The notes under the pieces were generated by a model. It was not told the DNA's origin and made no database searches. It saw nothing but the letters and a program-made list of their open reading frames with translations. DNA of 13,930 nt from Gammaproteobacteria bacterium (GTDB lineage Bacteria; Pseudomonadota; Gammaproteobacteria; SZUA-229). The first letter of the stretch is position 1. The number at the start of each line of letters is the position of its first letter. This document shows, piece by piece, positions 7,191 to 13,930 of the stretch. The DNA lies in assembly GCA_030641945.1 (NCBI GenBank), contig DAOWLL010000008.1:1-13930 (forward strand), in the 5' to 3' direction. Both the position numbers and the translations under genes were made by a program.

Positions 7191-7584
7191 GGCAGCCGCC
7201 AGGCACAGGGGCTTTACCCTGCTGGAAGTACTGGTTGCACTCACCATTATTTCATTATCCCTCGGCGCACTGATCAGCACCTCCGGCAGCCATGCGAGCA
7301 GCGCGGGCTATCTAAAGCAAAAAACCATTGCACACTGGGTGGCGATGAATGAAATCACCCAGTTGCAGGTTGAAAAGACATGGCCGGGAAAAGGCGATAC
7401 CAAGGGCTCAACCGAAATGGCCGGTGCCGAATGGTACTGGACGCGTACCGTGATAGAAACGGAAGATAAGAATGCTGTACAGGTGGAGTTCAGGGTATAC
7501 CTCGACGAGGAGCGTGAATACAGCCTGACTCGACTGATCGGCCATTTATACAGGGCTGAAGCAACTACAACGCTACAACCATGA
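7156..7584 (+). CDS. gspI: GspI, T2SS minor pseudopilin
   Basis: GspI is the minor pseudopilin that nucleates the GspI-J-K tip. From ATG 7156 it has 142 residues with the prepilin motif RHRG|FTLLEVLVAL, cleavage after G19 and Glu24 at +5. The hydrophobic helix covers 20-38. The C-terminal half has the small alpha/beta fold sequence of the family (AEWYWTRTV around 96-104, ending RLIGHLYRAE). The 19-residue leader from ATG 7156 is long for the family. GTG at 7180 would give an 11-residue leader, with AAGG at 7167-7170 spaced 9 bases, and shorten the gspH overlap to 11 bases. It is a serious alternative. The stop overlaps the gspJ start (ATGA). Confidence 0.93.
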   Translation: MASTRQKSVNCKAAARHRGFTLLEVLVALTIISLSLGALISTSGSHASSAGYLKQKTIAHWVAMNEITQLQVEKTWPGKGDTKGSTEMAGAEWYWTRTVIETEDKNAVQVEFRVYLDEEREYSLTRLIGHLYRAEATTTLQP

Positions 7585-8204
7585 CACATTTTACAAAACG
7601 AGATCCTCATGGCTTTACCTTGCTCGAGTTGCTGGTAGCCGTTGCCGTATTTGCCGTGCTTTCTGCAATGGCCTATGGCGGCTTACGCAATGTGATCGAC
7701 AACAGTCAGCAGACCAATGTATCCATGCAGCGTTTACAGCAGGTACAGTTGACGATGCTGCACATCTCCCGCGACTTTACCCAGCTATCACAACGCAACA
7801 TTCGTGATGAGTACGGCAACCCCAGCAATAATATTCGCGCCGGCGAAGACGCTGATATTATTATCGAATTCAGTCGTGGCGGCAGGCGCAATCCGGCTGA
7901 ACTGCTGCGCAGCCATATACAACGCGTCGCCTATAAAATAGAAGACAATACGCTTTCCCGCCTGCACTGGCCGCACCTTGATCGCACCCAGGAAATGCAG
8001 CCCTACGAAAGTGTGCTGCTGGAAGATGTGGAAGACGCCAGCATCAGGTTCCTCGATAACAATAACGAATGGCATGATGAATGGCCGCCGCTTAGCGCCA
8101 CAGGCCAGGCGGATGGCAATGCCGTGGCCTTATCGGCAATAGAATTCACCCTGGAATTACAGGACTGGGGTGAACTCGTGCGCATATTCGCGGTAACCAG
8201 CTGA
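7581..8204 (+). CDS. gspJ: GspJ, T2SS minor pseudopilin
   Basis: GspJ is the minor pseudopilin of the tip complex with GspI and GspK. It has 207 residues, the usual size. The leader MTHFTKRDPHG is followed by FTLLELLVAVAVFAVLS, with cleavage after G11 and Glu16 at +5. Family features include MAYGGLRNVIDN just after the helix, the Gln-rich helix QRLQQVQLTMLHISRDFTQL (about 51-70), and the beta-rich remainder ending LELQDWGELVRIFAV. Its ATG overlaps the gspI stop by 4 bases and its stop shares one base with the gspK ATG, so translation is likely coupled on both sides. Confidence 0.95.
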   Translation: MTHFTKRDPHGFTLLELLVAVAVFAVLSAMAYGGLRNVIDNSQQTNVSMQRLQQVQLTMLHISRDFTQLSQRNIRDEYGNPSNNIRAGEDADIIIEFSRGGRRNPAELLRSHIQRVAYKIEDNTLSRLHWPHLDRTQEMQPYESVLLEDVEDASIRFLDNNNEWHDEWPPLSATGQADGNAVALSAIEFTLELQDWGELVRIFAVTS

Positions 8205-9136
8205 TGAACGCTATAGTCAGACAACGCGGTGTAGCCATCATAACTGCTTTGTTGATTGTTGCGATAGCGACAACCGTAAGCGTCACCATCAGCACCCGGC
8301 TGCAGCTTGATGTACGCCGGACGGGCAATATGATTGCCGTTGACCAGGCTTATCTTTATACGCTTACAGCAGAACACTTCAGTCAAAGCATCCTGAAAGC
8401 TGACCGCGAAGATAACGAGATAGACCACCTTGGAGAACCATGGGCGGGTGAGCCACCCATTTTCCCGGTTGATGGCGGCTTTATCACTGGCAAGCTCACT
8501 GACCTGCAATCCTGCTTCAACCTTAATTCGTTGCTGGATGACACTGCTGACAAGCCATCGGCCCGCCCCAGGCTGGAACGCCTGCTGGACAACCTCGGCA
8601 TTGATTCAGGCCATGCACAGGCTATCATTGACTGGCTTGATGATGACCTGCAAACCACGATTCCCGATGGCGCGGAAGATGTTTATTACATGAATCTGGA
8701 TCGGCCATACCGAACTGCAAATACACCAATGATGAGCGTTAGTGAACTCAGGCTGATAAAAGGGTTTGAAGACCCGGCGGTATATGACACCCTGTTGCCG
8801 CACGTTTGTGCATTTGGCATCAACACACCGACCAACATCAACACAGCTTCAGCAGAAGTGCTAAGATCACTTGCTGATAATGTAACTGAAAGTGATGCTG
8901 CTCAAATTATCGAAAAGCGTGACGAATCAGCATTCAACAATATAAACGAGTTTACCAGTTTCAATAACCTGAATAAAAAAATAACCAGCACAGAAAACTT
9001 GTCCGTCAGTACCGAGTATTTCATGCTACAAACAGAATCAACAATCGGGCAAGTGCGCGTTATTACCTATAGCATCATTAACCGCACGAGTGACGGCAAC
9101 ACAGCAGTTATTGCGCGCTCGCAGGGTGTCTACTGA
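8204..9136 (+). CDS. gspK: GspK, T2SS minor pseudopilin (tip cap)
   Basis: GspK is the largest minor pseudopilin and caps the pseudopilus. The precursor has 310 residues. The leader is MNAIVRQRG, then VAIITALLIVAIATT, with cleavage expected after G9. Position +5 is Thr instead of Glu, as is normal for GspK and consistent with its terminal place. The large helical insertion domain is visible as LERLLDNLGID...IIDWLDDD (124-148) and SVSELRLIKGFEDP (178-191). The helix-hairpin-helix-like segment GINTPTNINTASAEVLRSL lies at 205-223. Its start overlaps the gspJ stop as TGATG and its stop overlaps the gspL start the same way. Confidence 0.95.
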   Translation: MNAIVRQRGVAIITALLIVAIATTVSVTISTRLQLDVRRTGNMIAVDQAYLYTLTAEHFSQSILKADREDNEIDHLGEPWAGEPPIFPVDGGFITGKLTDLQSCFNLNSLLDDTADKPSARPRLERLLDNLGIDSGHAQAIIDWLDDDLQTTIPDGAEDVYYMNLDRPYRTANTPMMSVSELRLIKGFEDPAVYDTLLPHVCAFGINTPTNINTASAEVLRSLADNVTESDAAQIIEKRDESAFNNINEFTSFNNLNKKITSTENLSVSTEYFMLQTESTIGQVRVITYSIINRTSDGNTAVIARSQGVY

Positions 9137-10368
9137 TGGCTGGCACACTGTTATTGCATTATGACCCGGCGAAGCCTGATCTGGCCACATGGTCTCATGT
9201 CAATAACCAGGGCGAGCTGACCAGTCGAATAACTTCCGGATCACTGGGCGATGCTGCACACGTTGCTAAGCAGCACAAGGTTATCGTATTGCTCGACAGC
9301 ACCAATGTGCATTTGAACCATGTGCAGCTTCCAACCAGTAACCGTCAGAAGATGTTGCGTGCGATCCCATATGCACTGGAAGAACAGCTGGCAGAAGATA
9401 TTGAGGATTTTCACTTTGTTATAGGCAAAACGGACCCGCACTATGGCACACCCGTTGCCGGTATTCGAAAAGAAACAATTGAGGGCCTGTTGGCCACATT
9501 TGATCAAGCTGGCATCAATATCGATGCAATCATTCCAGATGCAATTTGTTCTCCTGCCGCACCAAACCAGTGGTCAGTCCTGTTTCATGCTGGCAAGGCA
9601 CTGGTGCAGTTTGAAGCACTCATCGGTACCGTTATCGATGCAGCAAACCTTCCACTATTACTGCAGGCCAGTTTTAACAAAGCCGAAAACAAACCAGAAA
9701 AAATTGTCTACTTATACCTGGACGGTGAAGAACTCGAACCGGGCCTGGAACAAGTCGACACTGATGTTGAGATCATAAAAGTTGCGTACAACACCCACCC
9801 CTTAGTCGTTTTCTGCGGTGAATTTACCAGGGCAAAATCATTAAATTTATTGCAGGGAAAATACAAACCCAAACACAAGAGCAGCGGGCACTGGAATCGC
9901 TGGCGGCTGGCAGCATCATTGGCAGCTGTATGGCTATTGCTGTACATCGGTATAAATCTGCTTGAACTAAACAGGCTCAAAGCAAAGAACACTGAGCTTG
10001 GCATTCAGATTGTGGGAATTTATAAAAAATCTTTTCCCGGAAGCAAGCGCATCGTCAACCCGCGCGTACAGATGGAGCAGAAACTTAACGAACTCAGAGG
10101 CGGAGGCGGTCCGCAGGGAAGTCATTTCCTCGCGCTTTTGACTGACTCTGCAACAGTAATATCCAGCCAGAAAAATATCAAAGTCCAGTCGATCGACTTT
10201 CGCAATAACCGTATGGATATAGGACTAACAGGCACCAATCTGCAATCAATTGAAACGCTTAACAAGCAATTGAACACGAACACGCATCTTAATACAGAAA
10301 TTACATCAGCAACCTCTGAAAAGGACAGTGTTAAAGGCAGCATCAGACTGCAGAGATCAGGCTCATGA
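9136..10368 (+). CDS. gspL: GspL, T2SS inner-membrane platform protein that recruits GspE
   Basis: GspL is a bitopic inner-membrane protein. Its cytoplasmic actin-like domain binds the N-terminal domain of GspE, and its periplasmic domain pairs with GspM. It has 410 residues. The cytoplasmic part (1-250) shows LLDSTNVHLNHVQLP (52-66) and RAIPYALEEQLAEDIEDFHF (75-94), the typical GspL/PilM-like pattern. One transmembrane helix lies at about 258-277, preceded by a basic stretch (GKYKPKHKSSGHWNRWR). The periplasmic part has a coiled segment (278-320), a glycine-rich turn (322-325) and a ferredoxin-like domain (about 345-406). It is joined to gspK by TGATG and to gspM by a 4-base ATGA overlap. 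Confidence 0.95.
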   Translation: MAGTLLLHYDPAKPDLATWSHVNNQGELTSRITSGSLGDAAHVAKQHKVIVLLDSTNVHLNHVQLPTSNRQKMLRAIPYALEEQLAEDIEDFHFVIGKTDPHYGTPVAGIRKETIEGLLATFDQAGINIDAIIPDAICSPAAPNQWSVLFHAGKALVQFEALIGTVIDAANLPLLLQASFNKAENKPEKIVYLYLDGEELEPGLEQVDTDVEIIKVAYNTHPLVVFCGEFTRAKSLNLLQGKYKPKHKSSGHWNRWRLAASLAAVWLLLYIGINLLELNRLKAKNTELGIQIVGIYKKSFPGSKRIVNPRVQMEQKLNELRGGGGPQGSHFLALLTDSATVISSQKNIKVQSIDFRNNRMDIGLTGTNLQSIETLNKQLNTNTHLNTEITSATSEKDSVKGSIRLQRSGS

Positions 10369-10868
10369 AACAACTGGAAGAGATTCAACACTGGTATCAG
10401 GGTTTACAGCAACGGGAACGGCAGCTGGTGCTGGCAGCATCCGCGGTTATCATTATTACCTTGCTGTATTTGATCATCTGGGAACCAATATACAAGGGCG
10501 TTGAAGAACAGACACAGAAATATCAAACGCAGGCTGACATTCTTGACTGGATGCAGGCCGCAGCTGTCGAGGTCAGGACACTGAAGGCATCGGGCGTCAC
10601 TAATAGAAGAACAAACAGCTCACAACCAGTGTCTCTACTGGTAGAAAAAAGCACCACGACAGCAGGACTCAAACCCTATTTAAGAAAACTGGAATCGACG
10701 ACCGATAAAGGCGCGCGTATCACAATTGACGCCGCATCTTTTGACCAGGTACTGTTATGGCTAAACACATTGCAAATCCAGTATGGCATTACCGTATCTT
10801 CAGCCAACCTTGACCGCGACGACAAGGCAGGCGCTGTCAATATACGCATGACACTTAACAGAAACTGA
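10365..10868 (+). CDS. gspM: GspM, T2SS inner-membrane platform protein
   Basis: GspM is a small bitopic inner-membrane protein that stabilises GspL and helps place the platform. It has 167 residues. The pattern WYQGLQQRERQLVLAASAVI at 10-29, with a short cytoplasmic helix followed by a transmembrane helix (about 21-38), is characteristic of the family. A coiled periplasmic stretch (40-75) comes next, then a circularly permuted ferredoxin-like domain with the SFDQVLLWLNTLQIQYGI segment (about 125-142) and a final strand (VNIRMTLNR). It overlaps gspL by 4 bases and its stop overlaps the gspN ATG as TGATG. Confidence 0.94.
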   Translation: MKQLEEIQHWYQGLQQRERQLVLAASAVIIITLLYLIIWEPIYKGVEEQTQKYQTQADILDWMQAAAVEVRTLKASGVTNRRTNSSQPVSLLVEKSTTTAGLKPYLRKLESTTDKGARITIDAASFDQVLLWLNTLQIQYGITVSSANLDRDDKAGAVNIRMTLNRN

Positions 10869-11635
10869 TGCGTACTCGCAATTATATTCTAACCGGCATT
10901 ATTGCCTATCTTGTTTTCCTGATAACGACAATACCTGCAGCACCGGTGATAGGCATGCTTGAAGACAGCTTGCCGGTTACTCTCAATAACGTATCCGGCA
11001 CACTATGGAGCGGAGAGGCCCGCACGGTCAACACCAACCAGGATATAACTTTAAAGAATGTTCAATGGTCATTCCTGCCATGGCGTTTACTGCTGGCAAG
11101 TGTCGCTATCAACGTAAATGCGGAATTCAACAATAAGCCGGTACACACGCGTCTTTCTACGGGTATAAGCGGTAATCTTTCTGTTGATGACCTGAATATG
11201 AAACTCGACGCTTCGGAGATCGCCTCCCTGGTCTCGTTGCCGCTTGGCGAACTGTCAGGGGTGTTCCACCTACGCATCAATAATGCTTATATCGAACAGG
11301 GATCGGTGCCTCGTGTCGACGGCACAATCAACTGGAACCAGGCAAGCATAACCATTGCAGAAACCGCAGATCTGGGCAATGTGTCAGTTTTAATCCATGA
11401 GAACGACGAATCACCCCTGACCGCGAGCATTAGCAACAAAGGCGGCCATCTTTCATTGAATGGCAATTTCACTACTTCGGCACAGGGCGACTATTCACTT
11501 CAACTAAGCATGAAACCCAATGCCAGTGCCAGCAGCAACCTGTCTAGCAGCATCGCAATGTTCGCGAAGAAACAGCGCAATGGTGAATTTATACTAAACA
11601 ACAAGGGCAACCTGAAGCAGCTGGGGCTTATGTAA
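10868..11635 (+). CDS. gspN: GspN, T2SS accessory inner-membrane protein
   Basis: GspN is an accessory T2SS component present in only some systems; its exact role is not settled. It has 255 residues. An N-terminal membrane anchor covers about 7-28. It is followed by VSGTLWSGEA (43-52) and NVQWSFLPWRLLL (64-76), the recurring GspN motifs also seen in AsmA-like beta-repeat proteins. The rest is predicted beta-rich and periplasmic (for example LSGVFHLRINNAYIE and GHLSLNGNF). It overlaps gspM by one base (TGATG) and the next gene by one base (TAATG), so it is followed directly by a non-gsp cysteine-cluster gene in the same transcript. Confidence 0.93.
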   Translation: MRTRNYILTGIIAYLVFLITTIPAAPVIGMLEDSLPVTLNNVSGTLWSGEARTVNTNQDITLKNVQWSFLPWRLLLASVAINVNAEFNNKPVHTRLSTGISGNLSVDDLNMKLDASEIASLVSLPLGELSGVFHLRINNAYIEQGSVPRVDGTINWNQASITIAETADLGNVSVLIHENDESPLTASISNKGGHLSLNGNFTTSAQGDYSLQLSMKPNASASSNLSSSIAMFAKKQRNGEFILNNKGNLKQLGLM

Positions 11636-12021
11636 TGGACAAAAGAGTTGAAATCGAGATTACAGCTGAAAATAAATGTTCATTCTGTACAGGCTCGATA
11701 TGCTGCACCTACGTTACTCACCATATCGACGCACCCCGTTCTAAAGAGGACTTTCAGCACTTACTGTGGCAGATCTCGCACGACCACATGAAGGTATACA
11801 AGGATGAAGATGGCTGGACCTTGTTGATTGACGGCAAATGCCAGCACCTGCAGCTTAACGGCGATTGCGGCATCTACGCTACCCGCCCGCGAATATGTCG
11901 CGAACATTCAAATGATTACTGCGAACATGATGCGCCTTCAGAGGATGGATTTGACATGTACTTCCAGAATTACGACGATTTACTGGCCTATTGCAAAAAA
12001 CGCTTCAAACGTTGGGAATAA
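11635..12021 (+). CDS. YkgJ-like cysteine-cluster (putative Zn/Fe-binding) protein
   Basis: This is a small 128-residue protein with nine cysteines, matching the YkgJ/CxxCxxCC putative metal-binding family, whose biochemical role is mostly unknown. The N-terminal cluster is C15-x2-C18-x4-C23-C24 (KCSFCTGSICC). It is followed by C69 in DGKCQHL, C78 in GDCGIY, and C88 and C96 in TRPRICREHSNDYC. The order CxxC...CC, then GxCxxL, then CxIYxxRPxxCR is the family hallmark. No signal peptide or membrane helix is seen, so it should be cytoplasmic. The TAATG junction with gspN implies coupled translation and membership of the gsp operon. A link to secretion is inference from position only. Its stop lies 8 bases before the inverted-repeat element. 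Confidence 0.85.
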   Translation: MDKRVEIEITAENKCSFCTGSICCTYVTHHIDAPRSKEDFQHLLWQISHDHMKVYKDEDGWTLLIDGKCQHLQLNGDCGIYATRPRICREHSNDYCEHDAPSEDGFDMYFQNYDDLLAYCKKRFKRWE

Positions 12022-12029
12022 AAAATATT

Positions 12030-12067
12030 CACCGCAAAGGCGCAAAGGACGCAAAGAAAAACTTTTT
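12030..12067 (+). repeat. Left terminal inverted repeat of the 12030-12258 element
   Basis: It pairs with 12221-12258 at 35 of 38 positions by my count; the outer 27 are identical. It holds three CGCAAAG units spaced 8 and 9 bases, followed by an A-then-T-rich stretch. Confidence 0.85.
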
Positions 12068-12220
12068 CCATGATGCAAATCACATACTGTCTTAGATCGA
12101 AGGAGGAGTTCTCCTGATGACACGATGCCATAGTGTGGTGTTGCAGGATGCGCCAGATACACCAATACATATCAGTTTTCTAGGTCATAGCACGCACTGC
12201 GTACCCTGCAGCCAACCATA

Positions 12221-12258
12221 AAACAGATTTCCTTTGCGTCCTTTGCGCCTTTGCGGTG
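12221..12258 (-). repeat. Right terminal inverted repeat of the 12030-12258 element
   Basis: It is the reverse complement of the left end, with three CTTTGCG units. It ends 20 bases before the last base of the convergent nucleotidase gene. Confidence 0.85.
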
Positions 12259-12278
12259 GAATAATTCCTGTCCAGCTG

Positions 12279-12935
12279 TCAGAGTGTAATCTCCTCAAAG
12301 CTTTTCAAAACATGGTAGCGGTCATGTGATTTTTCATCGCCTTTACTGTCCGGCCTGTGTATTGCAAGCAGGTGTTTGATACCATAACGCTCGGCGCATT
12401 CAAGCACCTCATGGTTGTCATCAATGAGTAAAGTTCTATCAGGCACATAGGACTCGATCGTTTGCAGCTTTTGCCAAAAGCCATCCTGTTCCTTGGCAAG
12501 ACCAAGTTCATGTGATGTCACGATACGGTCGAAATACTCAACCAGTTCGGTTTTCTCCATCTTGATCGTCAGACTGGCGGGATGCGCATTGGTGACAAGA
12601 ACAACCTGCTTGCCCTGCTTGCGCGCTGACTGCAGGAAATCATGCACAAAGGGATGCACTGCAATCTTGTGGGCAACTTCCCGCTTCAATTGTTCGATAT
12701 CAAGACCCAGCTCCCGGGTCCAGAATTCAACGCAATACCAGTCGAGACTGCCGCGAACTTCATTGTAACGCTGCATAAGAATATGATGCGCCTGCTGCAG
12801 CGGTATTTTATGCTGTTTTGAGTAGCACACAGGCACGTATTCAAGCCAGAAATGATTATCAAAATGCAGATCCAGCAAGGTCCCATCGAGGTCCAGTAAA
12901 ACAGTATCGATATCTTTGAGGTCGGGTAAGGGCAT
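12279..12935 (-). CDS. yrfG: YrfG-type GMP/IMP nucleotidase (HAD superfamily)
   Basis: This is a haloacid-dehalogenase-type 5'-nucleotidase of 218 residues, closest by recall to E. coli YrfG, which removes phosphate from GMP and IMP in purine turnover. The HAD motifs are complete: motif I DLDGT at 15-19 (Asp15 nucleophile, Asp17 acid/base), motif II VTNAHP at 114-119, motif III Lys148 in GLAKEQDG, and motif IV LLIDD at 169-173. YrfG-like landmarks include LLDLHFDNHFWLEYVP (20-35) and DWYCVEFWTRELGLDI (65-80). The helical cap lies at about 21-95. It is convergent with the gsp operon and divergent from cysQ (59 bases apart). No clear ribosome site precedes its ATG. Substrate is inferred from the family. 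Confidence 0.9.
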   Translation of the reverse strand: MPLPDLKDIDTVLLDLDGTLLDLHFDNHFWLEYVPVCYSKQHKIPLQQAHHILMQRYNEVRGSLDWYCVEFWTRELGLDIEQLKREVAHKIAVHPFVHDFLQSARKQGKQVVLVTNAHPASLTIKMEKTELVEYFDRIVTSHELGLAKEQDGFWQKLQTIESYVPDRTLLIDDNHEVLECAERYGIKHLLAIHRPDSKGDEKSHDRYHVLKSFEEITL

Positions 12936-12994
12936 ATGCAGTAAAATATGTGAACAGTTTGTAATTCAGAATTCTATCAAATCAGGAATAAAAC
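12936..12994. promoter_or_regulatory. Divergent yrfG/cysQ spacer with the cysQ ribosome-binding site
   Basis: This A/T-rich spacer of 59 bases separates two divergent starts. AGGA at 12984-12987 lies 7 bases before the cysQ ATG and is a good Shine-Dalgarno. Promoters for both genes would be expected here or overlapping the starts, but I cannot point to convincing -35/-10 pairs on either strand. Confidence 0.45.
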
Positions 12995-13801
12995 ATGACA
13001 GATTCTCTCGACCTTAAATCGCTGTGCGACAGCTGTGTTGAAATTGCTCGTGAAGCTGGCAGGAAAATCCTCGAGATTTATGGCAGCGAATTTGACATCG
13101 AGCATAAGGATGACAATTCACCTTTGACCAATGCGGACATGGCATCTCACCACACCATTGTTGATGCCCTGTCTGCACTCACCCCCGAGATCCCGATATT
13201 GTCAGAGGAATCCGCCAAACTGCCCTTCGAAGAACGCAGCCAGTGGGCAGTTTACTGGCTGGTAGACCCGCTCGATGGAACACGCGAATTCATCAAGCGT
13301 AATGGCGAGTTTACCGTCAATATCGCCCTGATTGACAACCATAAAAGTATTCTTGGTGTTATTCATGTACCTGTTCTTGATATCGATTATTTCGCCTACG
13401 AGGGTGGTGGCGCATTCAAATCTGAACAGGGCGGCGCAGCACAGCCTATATCGGTGAAAAACCCTGAAGACAATAGACTCGTGGTAGCGGGAAGTCGCTC
13501 GCATGGCTCCGAAGCCATGCAGAAATACATGGAAAACATTTCTGCCAGTTATAGTGAAGTGGACATATTGAGCATGGGCAGTTCACTAAAATTTTGCCTG
13601 GTTGCCGAAGGCAGGGCAGACCTCTATCCACGTCTTGGTCTGACTTCGGAGTGGGATACCGCTGCAGCACAGTGTATTGTCGAACAAGCGGGCGGACATG
13701 TCACGAAAACCGATATGAGTGCACTTGAATACAATACCAAGGACAGCCTGTTCCTTCATCAGAGACTACACAAACCCGTATGGCAATATGAGAACTGCTA
13801 A
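12995..13801 (+). CDS. cysQ: CysQ, 3'(2'),5'-bisphosphate nucleotidase
   Basis: CysQ hydrolyses PAP (3'-phosphoadenosine 5'-phosphate) to AMP, clearing the inhibitory by-product of sulfate assimilation and sulfotransfer. It belongs to the inositol-monophosphatase fold and needs Mg2+. It has 268 residues, slightly longer than E. coli CysQ. Motifs in order: SPLTNADMASH (42-52), ILSEES with Glu71 as metal ligand (68-73), WLVDPLDGTREFI with Asp91 and Asp94 (88-100), VAGSRSH (164-170) and LTSEWDTAAAQ with Asp221 (216-226). All expected metal ligands are present. A good AGGA site fixes the ATG at 12995. In many gammaproteobacteria a nudE gene sits between yrfG and cysQ; here the two are directly adjacent and divergent. 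Confidence 0.95.
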   Translation: MTDSLDLKSLCDSCVEIAREAGRKILEIYGSEFDIEHKDDNSPLTNADMASHHTIVDALSALTPEIPILSEESAKLPFEERSQWAVYWLVDPLDGTREFIKRNGEFTVNIALIDNHKSILGVIHVPVLDIDYFAYEGGGAFKSEQGGAAQPISVKNPEDNRLVVAGSRSHGSEAMQKYMENISASYSEVDILSMGSSLKFCLVAEGRADLYPRLGLTSEWDTAAAQCIVEQAGGHVTKTDMSALEYNTKDSLFLHQRLHKPVWQYENC

Positions 13802-13857
13802 ATTCTTTGATCTATCTAATAAACCGATTGCAGTTGCGTGCATTGGCAGAAAGCTTT

Positions 13858-13930
13858 ATGTCTTTAAGAAGAGGAAACAAAAGAAGCTCTAACATTCAAG
13901 GGGCGTTCACAGTGGAAAAAGTAGCAATAC
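13858..13930 (+). CDS. Possible start of a further gene, cut by the window end
   Basis: An open frame from ATG 13858 runs 24 codons to the edge without a stop. A GTG in the same frame at 13912 has AAGGGG at 13898-13903, spaced 8 bases, so the true start could be either. The first residues from the ATG are basic and polar, then QGAFTVEKVAI. I do not recognise a family; the GAFTVE piece faintly resembles the start of TadE-like or pilin-type segments, but that is too little to name it. Codons such as AGA and TTA are more frequent here than in the neighbouring genes. No terminator is visible between cysQ and this frame. Confidence 0.3.
   Translation, partial: MSLRRGNKRSSNIQGAFTVEKVAI

Larger units (their letters stand above)
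12030..12258. mobile_element. MITE-like 229-base element with terminal inverted repeats
   Basis: The element has no credible gene inside. Its ends are inverted repeats: 27 bases match perfectly (12030-12056 against 12232-12258), and with three mismatches the match extends to 38 bases (12030-12067 against 12221-12258). Each end carries three CGCAAAG units, at 12033, 12041 and 12050 on the left. The interior (about 150 bases) shows only short palindromes, such as AGGAG-TT-CTCCT at 12104-12115. No clear target-site duplication is seen; GAATA occurs at 12016-12020 and 12259-12263, but the left copy is 9 bases from the repeat. It fills nearly all of the space between two convergent genes, so it could also shape their 3' ends. 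Calling it mobile is inference; it may be only a dispersed palindromic repeat. Confidence 0.6.

Noticed and set aside
12104..12115. AGGAG-TT-CTCCT hairpin inside the inverted-repeat element considered as a terminator
   Set aside because: Two-base loop, five-pair stem and no T run; it is recorded only as internal structure of the element.
11828..12170. Short frames running into the inverted-repeat element on both strands
   Set aside because: Their ends are translations of the CGCAAAG-type repeats and they overlap the cysteine-cluster gene in other frames; no coding signal.
12950..12959. 10-base match GTGAACAGTT between the yrfG/cysQ spacer and the heptad block at 4190-4199
   Set aside because: A single 10-base match without neighbouring heptads is compatible with chance in A/T-rich spacer DNA.
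13802..13857. Possible terminator after cysQ (TGCA...TGCA inverted pair near 13830-13843)
   Set aside because: The stem is only about 4 pairs and no T run follows it.

Overview
The window is almost entirely one type II secretion (T2SS, general secretion pathway) locus followed by two nucleotide-metabolism genes. The gene order gspC-D-E-F-(rhomboid)-G-H-I-J-K-L-M-N, the YrfG-type HAD nucleotidase beside cysQ, and the presence of a rhombosortase all point to a gammaproteobacterium of intermediate G+C. Nothing in the sequence fixes the genus. I recognise families from the translated proteins by memory of their motifs; no database search was made.

Layout. Positions 2-553 hold the 3' part of gspC, cut by the window edge. 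gspD (secretin), gspE (ATPase) and gspF (platform protein) follow on the + strand to 5503. A 94-base gap between gspE and gspF holds two blocks of five 7-base repeats. On the - strand at 5456-6088 lies a rhombosortase-type rhomboid protease, inserted between gspF and gspG and overlapping the end of gspF. A 96-base divergent spacer then leads into gspG-H-I-J-K-L-M-N and a small cysteine-cluster protein (YkgJ-like), all + strand to 12021. From gspH onward these genes overlap, most by 1-4 bases. Bases 12030-12258 are a 229-base element with near-perfect 38-base terminal inverted repeats, filling the gap before the convergent - strand gene yrfG (12279-12935). cysQ (12995-13801) is divergent from yrfG. 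The last ~70 bases may open a new reading frame that runs off the edge.

How it works together. GspC links the inner-membrane platform (F, L, M and the ATPase E) to the outer-membrane secretin D. G is the major pseudopilin; H, I, J and K are the minor pseudopilins forming the tip; N is an accessory inner-membrane protein. Rhombosortase is the predicted processing enzyme for GlyGly-CTERM proteins, which are exported by T2SS, so its position inside the operon ties secretion to C-terminal processing. No prepilin peptidase (gspO), pilotin (gspS) or GlyGly-CTERM substrate is encoded here. The most notable items are the embedded antisense rhombosortase, the heptad-repeat cassette that replaces the expected ribosome-binding region of gspF, the palindromic-ended element between convergent genes, and the metal-cluster-type protein coupled to gspN.
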